The notes below the pieces were generated by a model. The model did not search any database, was not told where the DNA came from, and was given only the letters and a program-made list of their open reading frames with translations. A stretch of DNA of 64,000 nucleotides from the NCBI GenBank assembly GCA_963969345.1, contig OZ017768.1, forward strand, positions 1,776,573-1,840,572, given 5' to 3'. This document shows positions 48,464-58,505 of this stretch, piece after piece. Numbering within the stretch: position 1 is the first letter of the stretch; each line of letters begins with the position of its first letter. Source of the DNA: Turbatrix aceti (Eukaryota; Nematoda; Chromadorea; Rhabditida; Panagrolaimidae). The translations under genes and the position numbers were made by a program.

Positions 48464-49387
48464 ATGATCGTTCCCGAACACATTTACGTCGGCCCCAGAG
48501 TTGCCAAAAAGGAATCCAAGCCTACAGAAATGAAAGTCCCCAAAAAAATTGTCCTGGACCAAAATGGCAGATATCAAGATGAATTTTCCACCGCCTCAGC
48601 GCCATCTGCGGTGGAAAATCCGTTTGCATCGTCATTATCAGTTAATTTTACACCTCAATCGGTTGGTTTTCATAAAAACAACAATTTTTGAACGTAAAAA
48701 GGGAATTTGGGATTTTTATACTTCAGTCGATAAATATGATGCTCCCATCAAATTTGGCCGGTCCACCAGAACCCATAGTATTTAAATGGATCGGAGACGT
48801 TATAAAAGACATGCAAGTACCAAAAAAAATTGTTTTGGACCAAAATGGGCAGTATCAGGATAGATCAAATTCGCAGTATCGAGTTCAAGAGCCAGCCGCT
48901 AGTTCTCAACCTCAACAGGTTCGTTGAATGCAAAAACTGATTTGTGAACGTAACTGGGGCGAATTTCAGCCGATAGAAATGATAGTGCCAGAAAGACTGA
49001 CGATTGATGACCCGCACCCCGACGATAGGGAGATAATTACCGCCGATGTCAAAACAATGGTAAGTTCCAGAAAAAGAAAACACCGGGTTTTGGAAGAAAC
49101 CGAAAAAACAAAAAATAACGAAATTGGAGAAAAAAAATCAAAAAAGTCTTTTTTTTACGAAATATTCTCAATGCTCCCCAAAATAACATCGTAATTATAA
49201 TTCATCCCCGCAGGAGTCAGCCACACTCTCAAAACAACCCTCATGGTGGTACCGTTTTTTCATTACGATCGTCACTTTGTTATTTTTCAAATCTAAGAAA
49301 AACAACGACTATAAAAAGATAACCGCAGCTCCGGTAGCACCAGATCCGGAACAACAAAGTAAACTGAACGCAAAGGTTGAATCGTAA
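48464..49387 (+). CDS. MFF-like protein 1 (derived mitochondrial fission factor family)
   Basis: Probable tail-anchored outer-mitochondrial or peroxisomal membrane protein of the MFF/Tango11 family, whose members recruit the dynamin Drp1. Exons 48464-48661, 48727-48918, 48970-49059 and 49214-49387 give 217 aa. It carries four copies of the MFF short motif M-x-V-P-x-x-[IL]: MIVPEHIYV (1-9), MKVPKKIVL (23-31), MQVPKKIVL (95-103) and MIVPERLTI (134-142). Human MFF has MRVPEKLKV and MQVPERIVV. A hydrophobic segment (WWYRFFITIVTLLFF, about 171-185) is followed by KSKK and a 28-residue hydrophilic tail. No coiled coil precedes it, unlike canonical MFF. An upstream in-frame ATG (48368) is separated from this start by an acceptor-like TTTTTCAG, so I chose 48464, matching the paralogue. 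Introns 1 and 2 use GTTGGT and GTTCGT donors. Confidence 0.7.
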
Positions 49388-49828
49388 CGTTATCGTAAAA
49401 TGTACTTACAAAAAGTAAAATAAATACCACAAAAAGTGATTGTCATCACCAGTATCAAAAAAACGCAAACCGGATATTTCGCATAAAAAACCGCGACATG
49501 TAAATGATAGCTACAATCAATATATTCTGAATTTTAGACTATTAGGGGAAATTAGAAAAAAAATAAAGCTACAGAAAAATTTAAATTTTTTTTCAAGTCA
49601 ATTTTTTTGTTTTATGTGGAATGCGCGGTGCTAAAAATGTTGTACCAACAAACTGATTTAACTGAAGGTGTACCAACAAATATACTGTGTGTGGTGTATG
49701 TCTGTGTGTCGGTGTAACAAAATGAAGCATACACGCACACACCTTGCCTAATTAATAAATACTGTGAGGTTACACCACAGAAAGTACGGTCCTTTACTGT
49801 CTGATTCAATGACGTCAGCGAGTTGTGA

Positions 49829-50610
49829 CTGTTGCCACCTTCAGGGATGTGCGAACCAATGAGTCGATTCGCGACGCGGTTGCCGAATGCTGCTATGCCA
49901 ATGCGTTACTGTGCAGAGAAGTATTTTTCCCGCCAAAAATTTAAACACACAGTTCGTTTACCGTAATGAGGTCAACATTCAAACCTGTTGCCACTCTTCA
50001 GGAATGTGCGAACCGATGAGTCGATTCGCGACGCGCTTGCCGAATGCAGCTATGCCAATGTGGTACTGTGCCGAGAGGTATTTTTCCCGCCAAAAATTTA
50101 AACACACAGTTCGTTTACCGTAATGAGGTCAACATTCAAACCTGTTGCCACTCTTCAGGAATGTGCGAACCGATGAGTCGATTCGCGACGCGCTTGCCGA
50201 ATGCAGCTATGCCAATGTGGTACTGTGCCGAGAGGTATTTTTCCCGCCAAAAATTTAAACACACAGTTCGTTTACCGTAATGAGGTCAACATTCAAACCT
50301 GTTGCCACTCTTCAGGAATGTGCGAACCGATGAGTCGATTCGCGACGCGCTTGCCGAATGCAGCTATGCCAATGTGGTACTGTGCCGAGAGGTATTTTTC
50401 CCGCCAAAAATTTAAACACACAGTTCGTTTACCGTAATGAGGTCAACATTCAAACCTGTTGCCACTCTTCAGGAATGTGCGAACCAATGAGTCGATTCGC
50501 GACGCGGTTGCCGAATGCTGCTATGCCAATGGTTACTGTGCCGAGAGGTATTTTTCCCGCCAAAAATTTAGACACGCAGTTCGTTTACCGTACTGAGGTC
50601 AACATTCAAA
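49829..50610. repeat. Satellite array of 157-bp units, five copies
   Basis: Units start at CTGTTGCCAC: 49829, 49985, 50142, 50299 and 50456. The three central units are practically identical and exactly 157 bp; the outer units are 155-156 bp and share variants with each other (CCAATGAG, GCGGTTGCCGAATGCTGC), as expected from unequal exchange inside an older array. Each unit contains GATGAGTCGATTCGCGAC with a small potential stem. Overlapping open frames inside the array come from the periodicity and are not genes. Confidence 0.9.
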
Positions 50611-52023
50611 CGTTATACCATCCCTGCTTGTATTTTTACGGCCTCTCTGCGCAGCTTTTGCTTGCTAACTAAATTTTTTTTGGGACAGACAAACAAATGG
50701 TTTGAATGTATAGAACAGCGCATAATACACCCAGAATGTTTATAAATTCATATTTGATCGTATAGAAGTAGTACAAAATTCAATGCACGCATACGTACAA
50801 AAATCATTAATTTAAAAATTAAAAAAATTCTCTTTTTAAATTTTATTAGCAGCCAAAATTCCAGCCAGATTGTTAGCTGTTTTCTCAGACTGCTTTGAAG
50901 CCAGTTTTGTGCCATTTGCATTGGTTTTAGCTCGTTTAGTCGTGCGCGGATAGATTTGATTGTCTTTCGAGTCAGTCATTTTTTTTTGACCCTTGGTGAT
51001 GTTATTGGTGATCGGTTCTGCGGCGGCATCTGTGGCCTCTTCTTCAGCTTGCTCCCAGTCATATGGTTCAACCGGTCGGATGAACTGCTATTCAACTGAC
51101 AACGATTTGACGACGCACTTCGAAATCATTCAGACGCATCATAATTTCACGTCAAAAAAAGGAATAATGTCTGTCACAAGTTTTACAGACTCACAGTTAC
51201 TTTTAAAAAAGAATTAATTTTTTTCCTTTCATTTTTTTTCAATTTTTTTCACAATTAATTTTTTTTTACAAGAAGACATGTTTCTCGATTAAATAAAGTG
51301 CAGGTAGAATTTTGTGTTAGCTTCCGGAGCGTGCGTTAGAGTCTGTGATTAGCAGGCAAGAGGCGCAACGTTGAAATTCCGTAAATCCAAGGTTACAGCT
51401 TCAAATGTTTTCTGCCAAAGTTGCAGGTGGCAGGGATAGGGGGGGAGGAGGTACAGAAATAAATATTTAAAAAAAATAAAAATAAAAAGAAGCCGGATTT
51501 TGGAATTATGGCTTCTTGGAGTTTCCGACGTCAAAATTTGCAACTTGCGCGATGTATCAGCCAGAATCCAATTTTCCTCGACGCCGATCTTAAGACCGCG
51601 CACTTTGGCAACATTTACAGCATTTAAAAATCTGTAGATTTTTTCTTCTGAACCCTGCTCGATTTTTGGTCAAAATTCGTCTTATAATTTTAAAAAACAA
51701 AGCAAAATGTTTCGAATGTTAACACAAAATGCATTATTTTTTTCCTGTTTTTTTTACAAAAAAAATTATCACCAAAAATGATAATATCTCGTGATAAAGT
51801 CATCCAAGTCCTCTGGCAACAACACAGTTGTCTTCAGCGCACGCAAGAACCCCTAATGCACCTTTTTTTAAAAGTTGTTAAGATAGGACTCGGTTGACAA
51901 AATAAATAGGAAAGACTGTGAAAAGTTGTCAAAATAGGAGTAGTGTCACTAAACCTTTTTTCATCATCCCATGTTTGTTTTATTTGACAAAAAAACAACT
52001 GCATTCAATAAATAAACAACAAA
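50611..52023. other. Spacer between satellite and SNRNP40
   Basis: Contains a minus-strand coding-like tail (50836-51140) and, at about 51480-51550, a fragment resembling the arms of the foldback element at 58506-59580 (CCGGATTTTGGA..., TTTCCGACGTCAAA). The rest is AT-rich with no supported gene. Confidence 0.4.
50836..51140 (-). pseudogene. Coding-like remnant, family unknown
   Basis: The minus-strand frame ending at TAA (50838-50836) reads about 85 codons rich in Lys, Thr, Asn and Glu (VEPYDWEQAEEEATDAAAEP, later ATG MTDSKDNQIYPRTTKRA, ending AGILAANKI). Just upstream, in another frame, is MMRLNDFEVRRQIVVS followed by a stop, so the two pieces are separated by a frameshift or by an unrecognised splice (a TAG/CAG acceptor fits at about 51090). 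Could be the last exon of a small gene or a decayed copy. Confidence 0.3.
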
Positions 52024-53840
52024 TCAGTGAAAATCCAATTCACCGAGGAATATTTGTTTGTCGCTGCCGGCAGACAGCAGAATGGGTTCCCTGGGGTGGA
52101 AATCGACCGCGTTGACGCTGCCCAGATGACCGGGTAGCTTGTAGACAATCTCCTTGGTCTTGACGTTCCAGACGTAGCTGAATCGATCGCTCGACCCGCA
52201 GGTGATGTGCTTGGAGTCCGGAGCCCATGCGCATTTGAGGAGATTCTTTTCAAAGTTATGCTGGTGTCCACCGTAGACGCCCTTGAGGCGATCGGTCTGC
52301 GCGAAGGGTTTCACGTCCCAGACACGGGCTGTATCGTCCATCGAATTCGTCAGGAGAAAGTCACCTGTCGGGGACAGTGCCATGTGGGTTACGGTATCCG
52401 TGTGGCCGACGAGCTCGAAGGATACCGTCTGTTTTCGGAGATCCCAGGCCTAAAAACTTATTCAATACATTTTTGTAAAAAAAAAACAAAAAAAATTGTA
52501 AAAAAAATACAGATAAAAAAAATAAAACAAAACATTTAAAAAATAATAATTTTTTTTATAAAAAATGAAGAAAAAAACTATAATTTTTCTAAAATGAAAA
52601 AAAAAATTGTAAAGAACATTTTTTTTAATAAGAAAAATATAAGAATAAGAAAATAAAAAAAACAAAAAAAGTGAAAATTTTTTTTTATAAAAAATGAAAA
52701 AAATATTTGAAAAAAATTTTTAATAAAAAAATCAATAAAAACGTACGCGAATGACATTTTCAATGCCACCAACAATGGCAACGTCGCTGCCATCGTTGAA
52801 CGAGACGGCAGTCAGCGCACATCCCTCGATGTTGTCGATTTCGACCGCTGGCTCCTTCTTTCGCATGTCGTGGACGAAGATCTTGCCATCATCGCCGCCG
52901 GACAGCAGCAGGGACGGCCCGCGGCGAGCTGGGTGGCACGCGTTGACGACCGCGGTGTGGGATTTGAAATTACGCGCACACTTGCCCGTTTCAAGATCCC
53001 AAGCACGGACTGTGTGATCGGAGGCCGCGGAGTACAGGTAGGCATCGTCGGGGGAAAACTGAATGTCCAGGATGGCACCTTTGTGGCCTCGGATGTGGGA
53101 AAAGTTCTCGCAGTCACCGTAGACGTTCCAGAACACTGAAAAAGCGCGAAAAGTTAATTTGAGGAAAAATATGGGTTTTTCTGTTCTTTTGGAAAAATCT
53201 TTTGAGCAAAGCAAAATGTTGAGTACGGTAGAAATGTTAAGTACTGTCAAAACAATTGTACAGTTACGATCATTCAACAAAAATTTGTAGTCGGTTTACG
53301 ATACCCTACTTCTTTTTTATTTTAAACCAAAATTCACCGTACCCTGCCCCAATTTGCCATTAAAAAAACGTAAAATTTCGGTTAGTGGTAAAATACGGTA
53401 TTTCAATTATATTAGATTACGATAAGAAAGTTGCGCACTATCACAGCTATCGACACAAAAATGGACGGTTTACGATACGCAAAATTTTTGTAGCCTAAAC
53501 TTCCATTTTCAAATCCAAAAATACTCAAAACTCACTAATTTTCGTGTCAAAACCAGCAGAAGCGAGCATTGAGGTATCATGTGAAAACTTTGCCGTATAA
53601 ATTTCTCCAGAATGACCCGTTAGAAGCATGATCGGTGCCTGGAGGTTGGACGTCCTTGCCGGTGCACCGGATTGAAGATCCTGTTGACGAACTGCGATCG
53701 CATCTTCGTATCTGCCGCGTTTGGCGACTGAAAAACAATTTTTTTTAAATTTTTTTATTCGCTTGGTCATAAAAACTGTGAAACTGACCAACAGGTACCA
53801 AAGCTTGGGGATCAGCTTGTCGTTTGTATACTTCAGTCAT
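52024..53840 (-). CDS. SNRNP40: U5 snRNP 40 kDa WD-repeat protein
   Basis: Spliceosomal U5 snRNP subunit that contacts PRP8, nuclear. Exons 53840-53789, 53727-53536, 53135-52747 and 52449-52024 join in phase to about 352 aa (human 357). The start MTEVYKRQADPQALVPV parallels the human N-terminus (…LPLVPVKR). Then come ARTSNLQAPIMLLTGHSGEI and seven WD40 blades, with clear family phrases FWNVYGDCEN, HPARRGPSLLLSGGDDGKI, DDTARVWDVKPFAQ, HNFEKNLLKCAWAPD and GSVNAVDFHPREPILLSAGS. Intron 3 (52450-52746) is almost pure A/T with long A- and T-tracts. The start codon is 258 bp from that of MFF-like protein 2 on the opposite strand, so a shared bidirectional promoter is likely. Confidence 0.95.
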
Positions 53841-54098
53841 TTTTTGGGTATTTTGTACCTGGAAAACCATAAATATCGTAAATCGTAATATTTGTCAAAA
53901 TTAATCGATCACGAGTAAAAATGAAAAAAAAAGATTTCGATATCGAAAACGCATAAAATACGATCACATGTGAAAAAGGGAGGAGCTATGTATTATAAAA
54001 AAACCAGTGTGACACGCTGACTAACCCGTCAGTTTACTTTTCAGTCGATAAATATTCCGACCAGACACGTACTGCACTTCACTGATATTCCGTCAATA
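53841..54098. promoter_or_regulatory. Bidirectional promoter SNRNP40 / MFF-like 2
   Basis: 258 bp between divergent start codons. Contains AATATTTGTCAAAATTAATC and a TTTTCAG acceptor-like site (about 54043) that may end a short 5'UTR intron of the plus-strand gene. A diverged copy lies at 48240-48463 upstream of MFF-like 1. Confidence 0.5.
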
Positions 54099-55027
54099 AT
54101 GATCGTTCCCGAACACATTTACGTCGGCCCCAGAGTTGCCAAAAAGGAATCCAAGCCTACAGAAATGAAAGTCCCCAAAAAAATTGTCCTGGACCAAAAT
54201 GGCAGATATCAAGACGGATTTTCCACCGCCCCAGAACCATCTGCGGTGGAAAATCCGTTTGCATCGTCATCATCAGTTAATTTTACACCTCAATCGGTTG
54301 GTTTTCATAAAAACAAACATTTATGACGGTAAAAAGTATTTTGGGGTTTTTATACTTCAGTCGATAAAAATGATGCTCCCATCAAATTTGCCCGGTCCAA
54401 GAGAATCCAAAGAATTCAAATCGATCGAAGACATCGTAAAAGACATGAAAGTACCAGAAAAAATTGTTTTGGACCAAAATGGGCAGTATCAGGATGGATC
54501 AAATTGGCAGTATCGAGTTCAAGCGCCGGCCGCTAGTTCTCGACCTCAACAGGTTCGTTGAAAGCAAAAACTGATTTGTGAACGTAACTGGGGCGAATTT
54601 CAGCCGATAGAAATGGTTGTGCCAGAAAGGCTGACGATACACGACTTGAATACAGAAGAGTGGGAAAAAATTATCGGTGATGTCAAAACTATGGTAAGTT
54701 GGGTAAAAAATTCGTAAATATCGACAAAAAACGTGGAAAAAAGCATTTTCATTGAAAAAAAGAGTTTTTATGTGATAAAAAATTTAAAAAAAACACACTG
54801 TTTTTCACAAAAAAACTGGTTCTTATATAAAAACAGCCGCAATTTGCACAAAAAACTGTCAGAATTCCATATATCCCCAATTTCAGGAGTCAGCCACACT
54901 CCCCAAACAACCCAAAGCCTGGTACCGCTTCGTCATTGCAATCGTCACCTTGTCATTTCTCAAATCTAAGAAAAACAAAGACAATCAAAAGATAACCGCA
55001 GCTCCCGTAACCCAGGACCAGGAATAA
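54099..55027 (+). CDS. MFF-like protein 2 (derived mitochondrial fission factor family)
   Basis: Close paralogue of the gene at 48464. Exons 54099-54296, 54361-54552, 54604-54693 and 54887-55027 give 206 aa with identical lengths for exons 1-3 and an earlier stop in exon 4. The four M-x-V-P motifs are MIVPEHIYV, MKVPKKIVL, MKVPEKIVL and MVVPERLTI. The membrane segment is AWYRFVIAIVTLSFL followed by KSKKNKD. Most changes lie outside the motifs, which argues for selection to keep them (inference). Introns 1 and 2 again use GTTGGT and GTTCGT donors. It is divergent from SNRNP40 and 708 bp upstream of the canonical MFF-type gene, so three family members lie in 8 kb. Whether it still binds Drp1 is unknown, because the coiled coil of canonical MFF is not seen. 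Confidence 0.7.
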
Positions 55028-55737
55028 CAAAGTAAACTGCACGTAAACGCTGAATCGTAAAAGTTATAACTGTGGATGTCGTAAAATGTACAAAAAGTAA
55101 AATAAAAACCACAAAAAAAGTGACATCACCATCAAACCGGATTTTCCAAAAAAAGCTCCTGACGAGAGTTCGTGATAGGAGAAAGCACTCACTCAATTAG
55201 GAAGCAAGATAAACAAACTGCGAGTAACAAAGAACAAAAACTGTATCTCCAAGAAAGTAGAAAGCAACAAAAAAAAACAGCAAAAGCGGACTGCTTTCTT
55301 TCCACTCAAGTGCTCTCACAGCGAAAAAATTTTCAAGCGTCGTAAAACCATGAAAAAAATTGAGCCTGCGCTGTGTTTGTGCTTTTCTGCCTGACTCTTT
55401 GTTGTTTCTAATTTGTGGTCGCCCGGTTCATCGGTGAGTTCATTTTGTGCGAACACACGGCAGCACGGAGTGATAGGAATAAATAGCGTGTCAATTTTTT
55501 TCCTTCATCCTTCATCCCTCGACGAGTGTTTTCTGGAACAAGTATTTTTTGTGTTGTTTTTCCCGCTTGATTTTTTATATTTTTTTATTGCGACACAAAC
55601 AAAAGTCGCAACTGACGAGAAACTCGAGTTTTACCTATTCCCATTGACTAAACGTTAGTTTTTTTTTCAGCAGTGTGACAAGGAGGAGGGGCAACCAGCA
55701 ACCCTACCCTACCTTTCAGTTCAGTTGTTCTCTTCCA

Positions 55738-56581
55738 ATGCACGTCCCCGATCACATCTATATCGATCCAACCCGCAACACCGCAGGCCACGACATTCTG
55801 CCTCTCAGCGGCGGCCATCGACGAAGTGTATCCTGTTCTGCTTCTCCACGCGTGCCAAAGTCAAAATCTTCTACGATTACCGAAGAAATGTACGTACCCG
55901 ACAGAATTGTGCTCAACAATCAGGGCAAATACCAGGCTTCGAGGCAGCTTCCAACCGAGCTCATGGCTGACAGGATGACCGCTGCGCTCCCACTGGTCGT
56001 GAGTTTTTTGAGGTTTCTAGTTGGATAACAAGGCACTTTTCAGTTTCATCAGATGGAGGTTCCTGACAAAATTACGATCGAACACGTTCGACAGAACGAA
56101 ATTGACCAGCGTGAGCAGAGGCGTGTTATGAATAATATTTCTGTAAGTTTTTTTGGGTTTCACAACGATTTTTTGTAGAAATTGTGGTTTTTGGGGTTTT
56201 ACAACGATTTTTTGTAGAAATTGTGGTTTTTTGGGGTTTATTACGATTATTTTGGTAGAAATTGTGCTTTTTTTGGGATTTTACAACGTTTTTTTTTGCC
56301 GAAATTGTCGGTTTTTGAGGTCTTACAATTTTTTTTGTAGAAATCGTAATTTTTTGAACAATTAGAACGATTTTTTGCAGGAAGCATCAATGGCCATCGA
56401 CGACGACCCGATCCGTGAGCTCAAGCAACTGAGAAGACAGGTTGCCCTTCTCTCAACCAAGGTATTCCAACTCGAAGACACCCAAAACAAGGGCTGGACC
56501 TTCCAGGTAGCACTCAGCTGCCTGGGAATCGCCCTTGCCGTGGCTCTGTCGACTGCCGTGAGCATTCGTCGTCGTTTCTGA
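55738..56581 (+). CDS. MFF: Mitochondrial fission factor (MFF/Tango11)
   Basis: Tail-anchored adaptor that recruits Drp1 to mitochondria and peroxisomes for fission. Exons 55738-55998, 56044-56142 and 56381-56581 give 186 aa. Three MFF motifs are present: MHVPDHIYI (1-9), MYVPDRIVL (51-59) and MEVPDKITI (91-99). A short amphipathic coiled coil (PIRELKQLRRQVALLSTKVF, about 130-150) leads into a membrane span (FQVALSCLGIALAVALSTAV, 161-180) and a basic end SIRRRF, the same layout as animal MFF (human ends WLWFRR). The frame extends upstream without an ATG to an acceptor-like TTTTTTTTCAG at about 55670, so a 5'UTR intron is likely. Intron 2 is a minisatellite of 3'-splice-site-like units. This is the canonical family member here; the two upstream genes are derived. 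Confidence 0.82.
56150..56380 (+). repeat. Minisatellite of splice-acceptor-like units in MFF intron 2
   Basis: About five copies of a 44-48-bp unit built as GGTTTTACAACGATTTTTTG then TAGAAATTGTGG. Each unit ends in a TTTTTTGTAG-like site; the true acceptor GATTTTTTGCAG is the last unit. Confidence 0.8.
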
Positions 56582-58505
56582 TTTGATGATCACTGATAAC
56601 TGACGGGAAACTGATACCCTCCTCCAATCGTTACCACTCTCGTCTGTCTCCCCACTGGCATTCATCCATCCACTCAAGCCTACCATCCTGATTGATTTTT
56701 TAGGCTACACTCTTCCCTCCTTCTGCACCGTATTTTTTGTCATCTGATTATTATTTTTCTGCACTGTATGATAGATAATTTTTTGACTGACGCGGAAGCC
56801 CAGATCTCATCTCACCTGCTTGTGTAGTTACTAACAGCGAACTGTATTTTTTTTATTGTTTGCACAATTTTTTTCTCTTGTATTTTTTCTTACGTGTTTT
56901 CTTTCGTTTTGTAGACCAATAAAATAATTACAGCCTCTGCAAGATCAAAGCATGCCAGGGAACGAAGAACGAGGAAAAACAAACAAAAAGCAATTTTTCG
57001 CTTCGAGACACAAAAAAAAGTCTTATCATAAATTTTTTCGCTTCGAAAGCTCGGCTGGAAAATCGCCAACAAACCGATTTCCAGTTGAGACCACAGCCGC
57101 GTTGCGCACCGCAGTCGTATTGTGTTACGGTCATCGTTCGTGTTTATGCTTACTTTTACGTTCATCGTAAAAACGTTGCTGACATCAATTTTCTCCGATT
57201 TCCGTGTTTCTGTCTCGAATTTTTTGCTTTTGTTGTTTCTGTGTTCTGTTTTTCATGGTGTACTGACTCATTTCATTTATTACTGGTTACCTACTACTCT
57301 GCTGCACGACAGGTGAGTGTTTTTAAACAACGTGAGTTCAGCCTAAGATCCTCTGAATACCAAAAATGTACCACTGAGAATCCTTCTTGATGCCATGAAA
57401 GTAGGACATCAAGCCGACTAAGGGTGAAAGCGAAATCCTAAGATTAACCTAGAAGAAATCGCCGCAACTAAGGTTTTTATTTGCCGTTCCGCGAACGACA
57501 TGTAGACATAGGCTTAATCTTCCCTGTTGCCGTACAGGATCTCAGTGGGCACTGAACCCCCTACTTTTATTTATCCCGAATTTTTTTATAAATATGCGCG
57601 CGCCGAAGAAGAACAACAACCCACACCACCACAAAATCGCATTTTCTTTCGATGTTTGGGGTTGTTTTGGTGATTTTTTGCGTTCCCTACGCCAGCCATG
57701 TGCGCAGTGCAGTGCGCATCAATACACAGTTTACGATGCATTTAAATAAAACTGTTTGGTGTATACATTTCCATTTCCTCGTGGACGACCCGACCCGGGG
57801 CACTTTGTGAATTGAATTTTGATCTTCTCTTCCATCAAAAAATTTTGGCAACGATCATCTCGAATGTACTTTTGTCGTCTATCATCTGTCTATGTATGTT
57901 TATTGCAATCCATTGACCCAAATTCGGCGCGCATTTATGTTAGTGGTGATGCATCCATCAGCTCAGTCGTCTCCTCCTCTTTCTCCCAGTCCTGACCAGG
58001 GCAAGGCGAGTCTGTCTGCATCAGCAGATGCATCTGCAAACGAAGAGACAGACGGCGAGATAACTTTAGCTTTTCTACTTTTCCGTGTTGTGTTATGATT
58101 TGCGATGATCATGGGGCGTGGTGACGGTCTGGTACATACTAAATATTTGCCTTTTCCCGCTGATTTCTTGCTTTCTTTTGGCGAGGAAGAAGGAGTGCAT
58201 CGCGTGTCAGTCACATCGCTTGGTCGGTTCACTAAATTTCTATGCAAAAACCATAAAAAGTGACGTTTTTTTATCGTTTCCACAGTGAAAAACAAAAAAA
58301 AAACCCAAAAACGTTTATTTTGTCTCTTGCCACGCAAAAAATACCTAAAAAAGTTTCTCGACACAAAATAAAATAAAAAAATATACGTCAAAGACGCTTA
58401 TTTTTGTTTTCAATCTCTCGAGACGAAAAAGTTTTATCTAAAAATATTCGGCATTTTGGTTCACTAAATTTTCAAAAAAAAATCATGCAAACCGACTTTT
58501 TTTAA
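56582..58505. other. Intergenic 3' of MFF
   Basis: MFF 3'UTR followed by DNA with a CGACAGGTGAGTG donor-like site at about 57308 that could end a 5'UTR exon of a downstream gene. No supported coding sequence or RNA gene. Confidence 0.4.

Larger units (their letters stand above)
48204..49440. repeat. Segmental duplicate 1 of the SNRNP40-promoter/MFF-like region
   Basis: Matches 53803-55130 in the same order: SNRNP40 exon 1 relic, shared upstream DNA (AAATATCG...TTGTCAAA), then four MFF-like exons, introns and the 3' end (GTAAAATGTAC). Most exonic positions are identical; introns are more diverged. Confidence 0.8.
53803..55130. repeat. Segmental duplicate 2 of the SNRNP40-promoter/MFF-like region
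   Basis: Partner of 48204-49440. It retains the functional SNRNP40 first exon, so this is the ancestral arrangement and the other copy is derived. Confidence 0.8.

Noticed and set aside
49829..50610. Hammerhead ribozyme in the 157-bp satellite (CCGATGAG plus a GTCG/CGAC stem)
   Set aside because: The core needs CTGATGA and a GAAA after stem II; here the first is CCGATGA and GCGC follows the stem. Upstream arms do not fit stems I or III.
49829..50610. CRISPR-like direct repeats
   Set aside because: Units are 157 bp, contiguous without spacers, in an animal genome.
49887..50672. Four near-identical 78-104-codon open frames
   Set aside because: They are copies of the same frame in the satellite. 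The 157-bp period is not a multiple of three and no start context or homology is seen.
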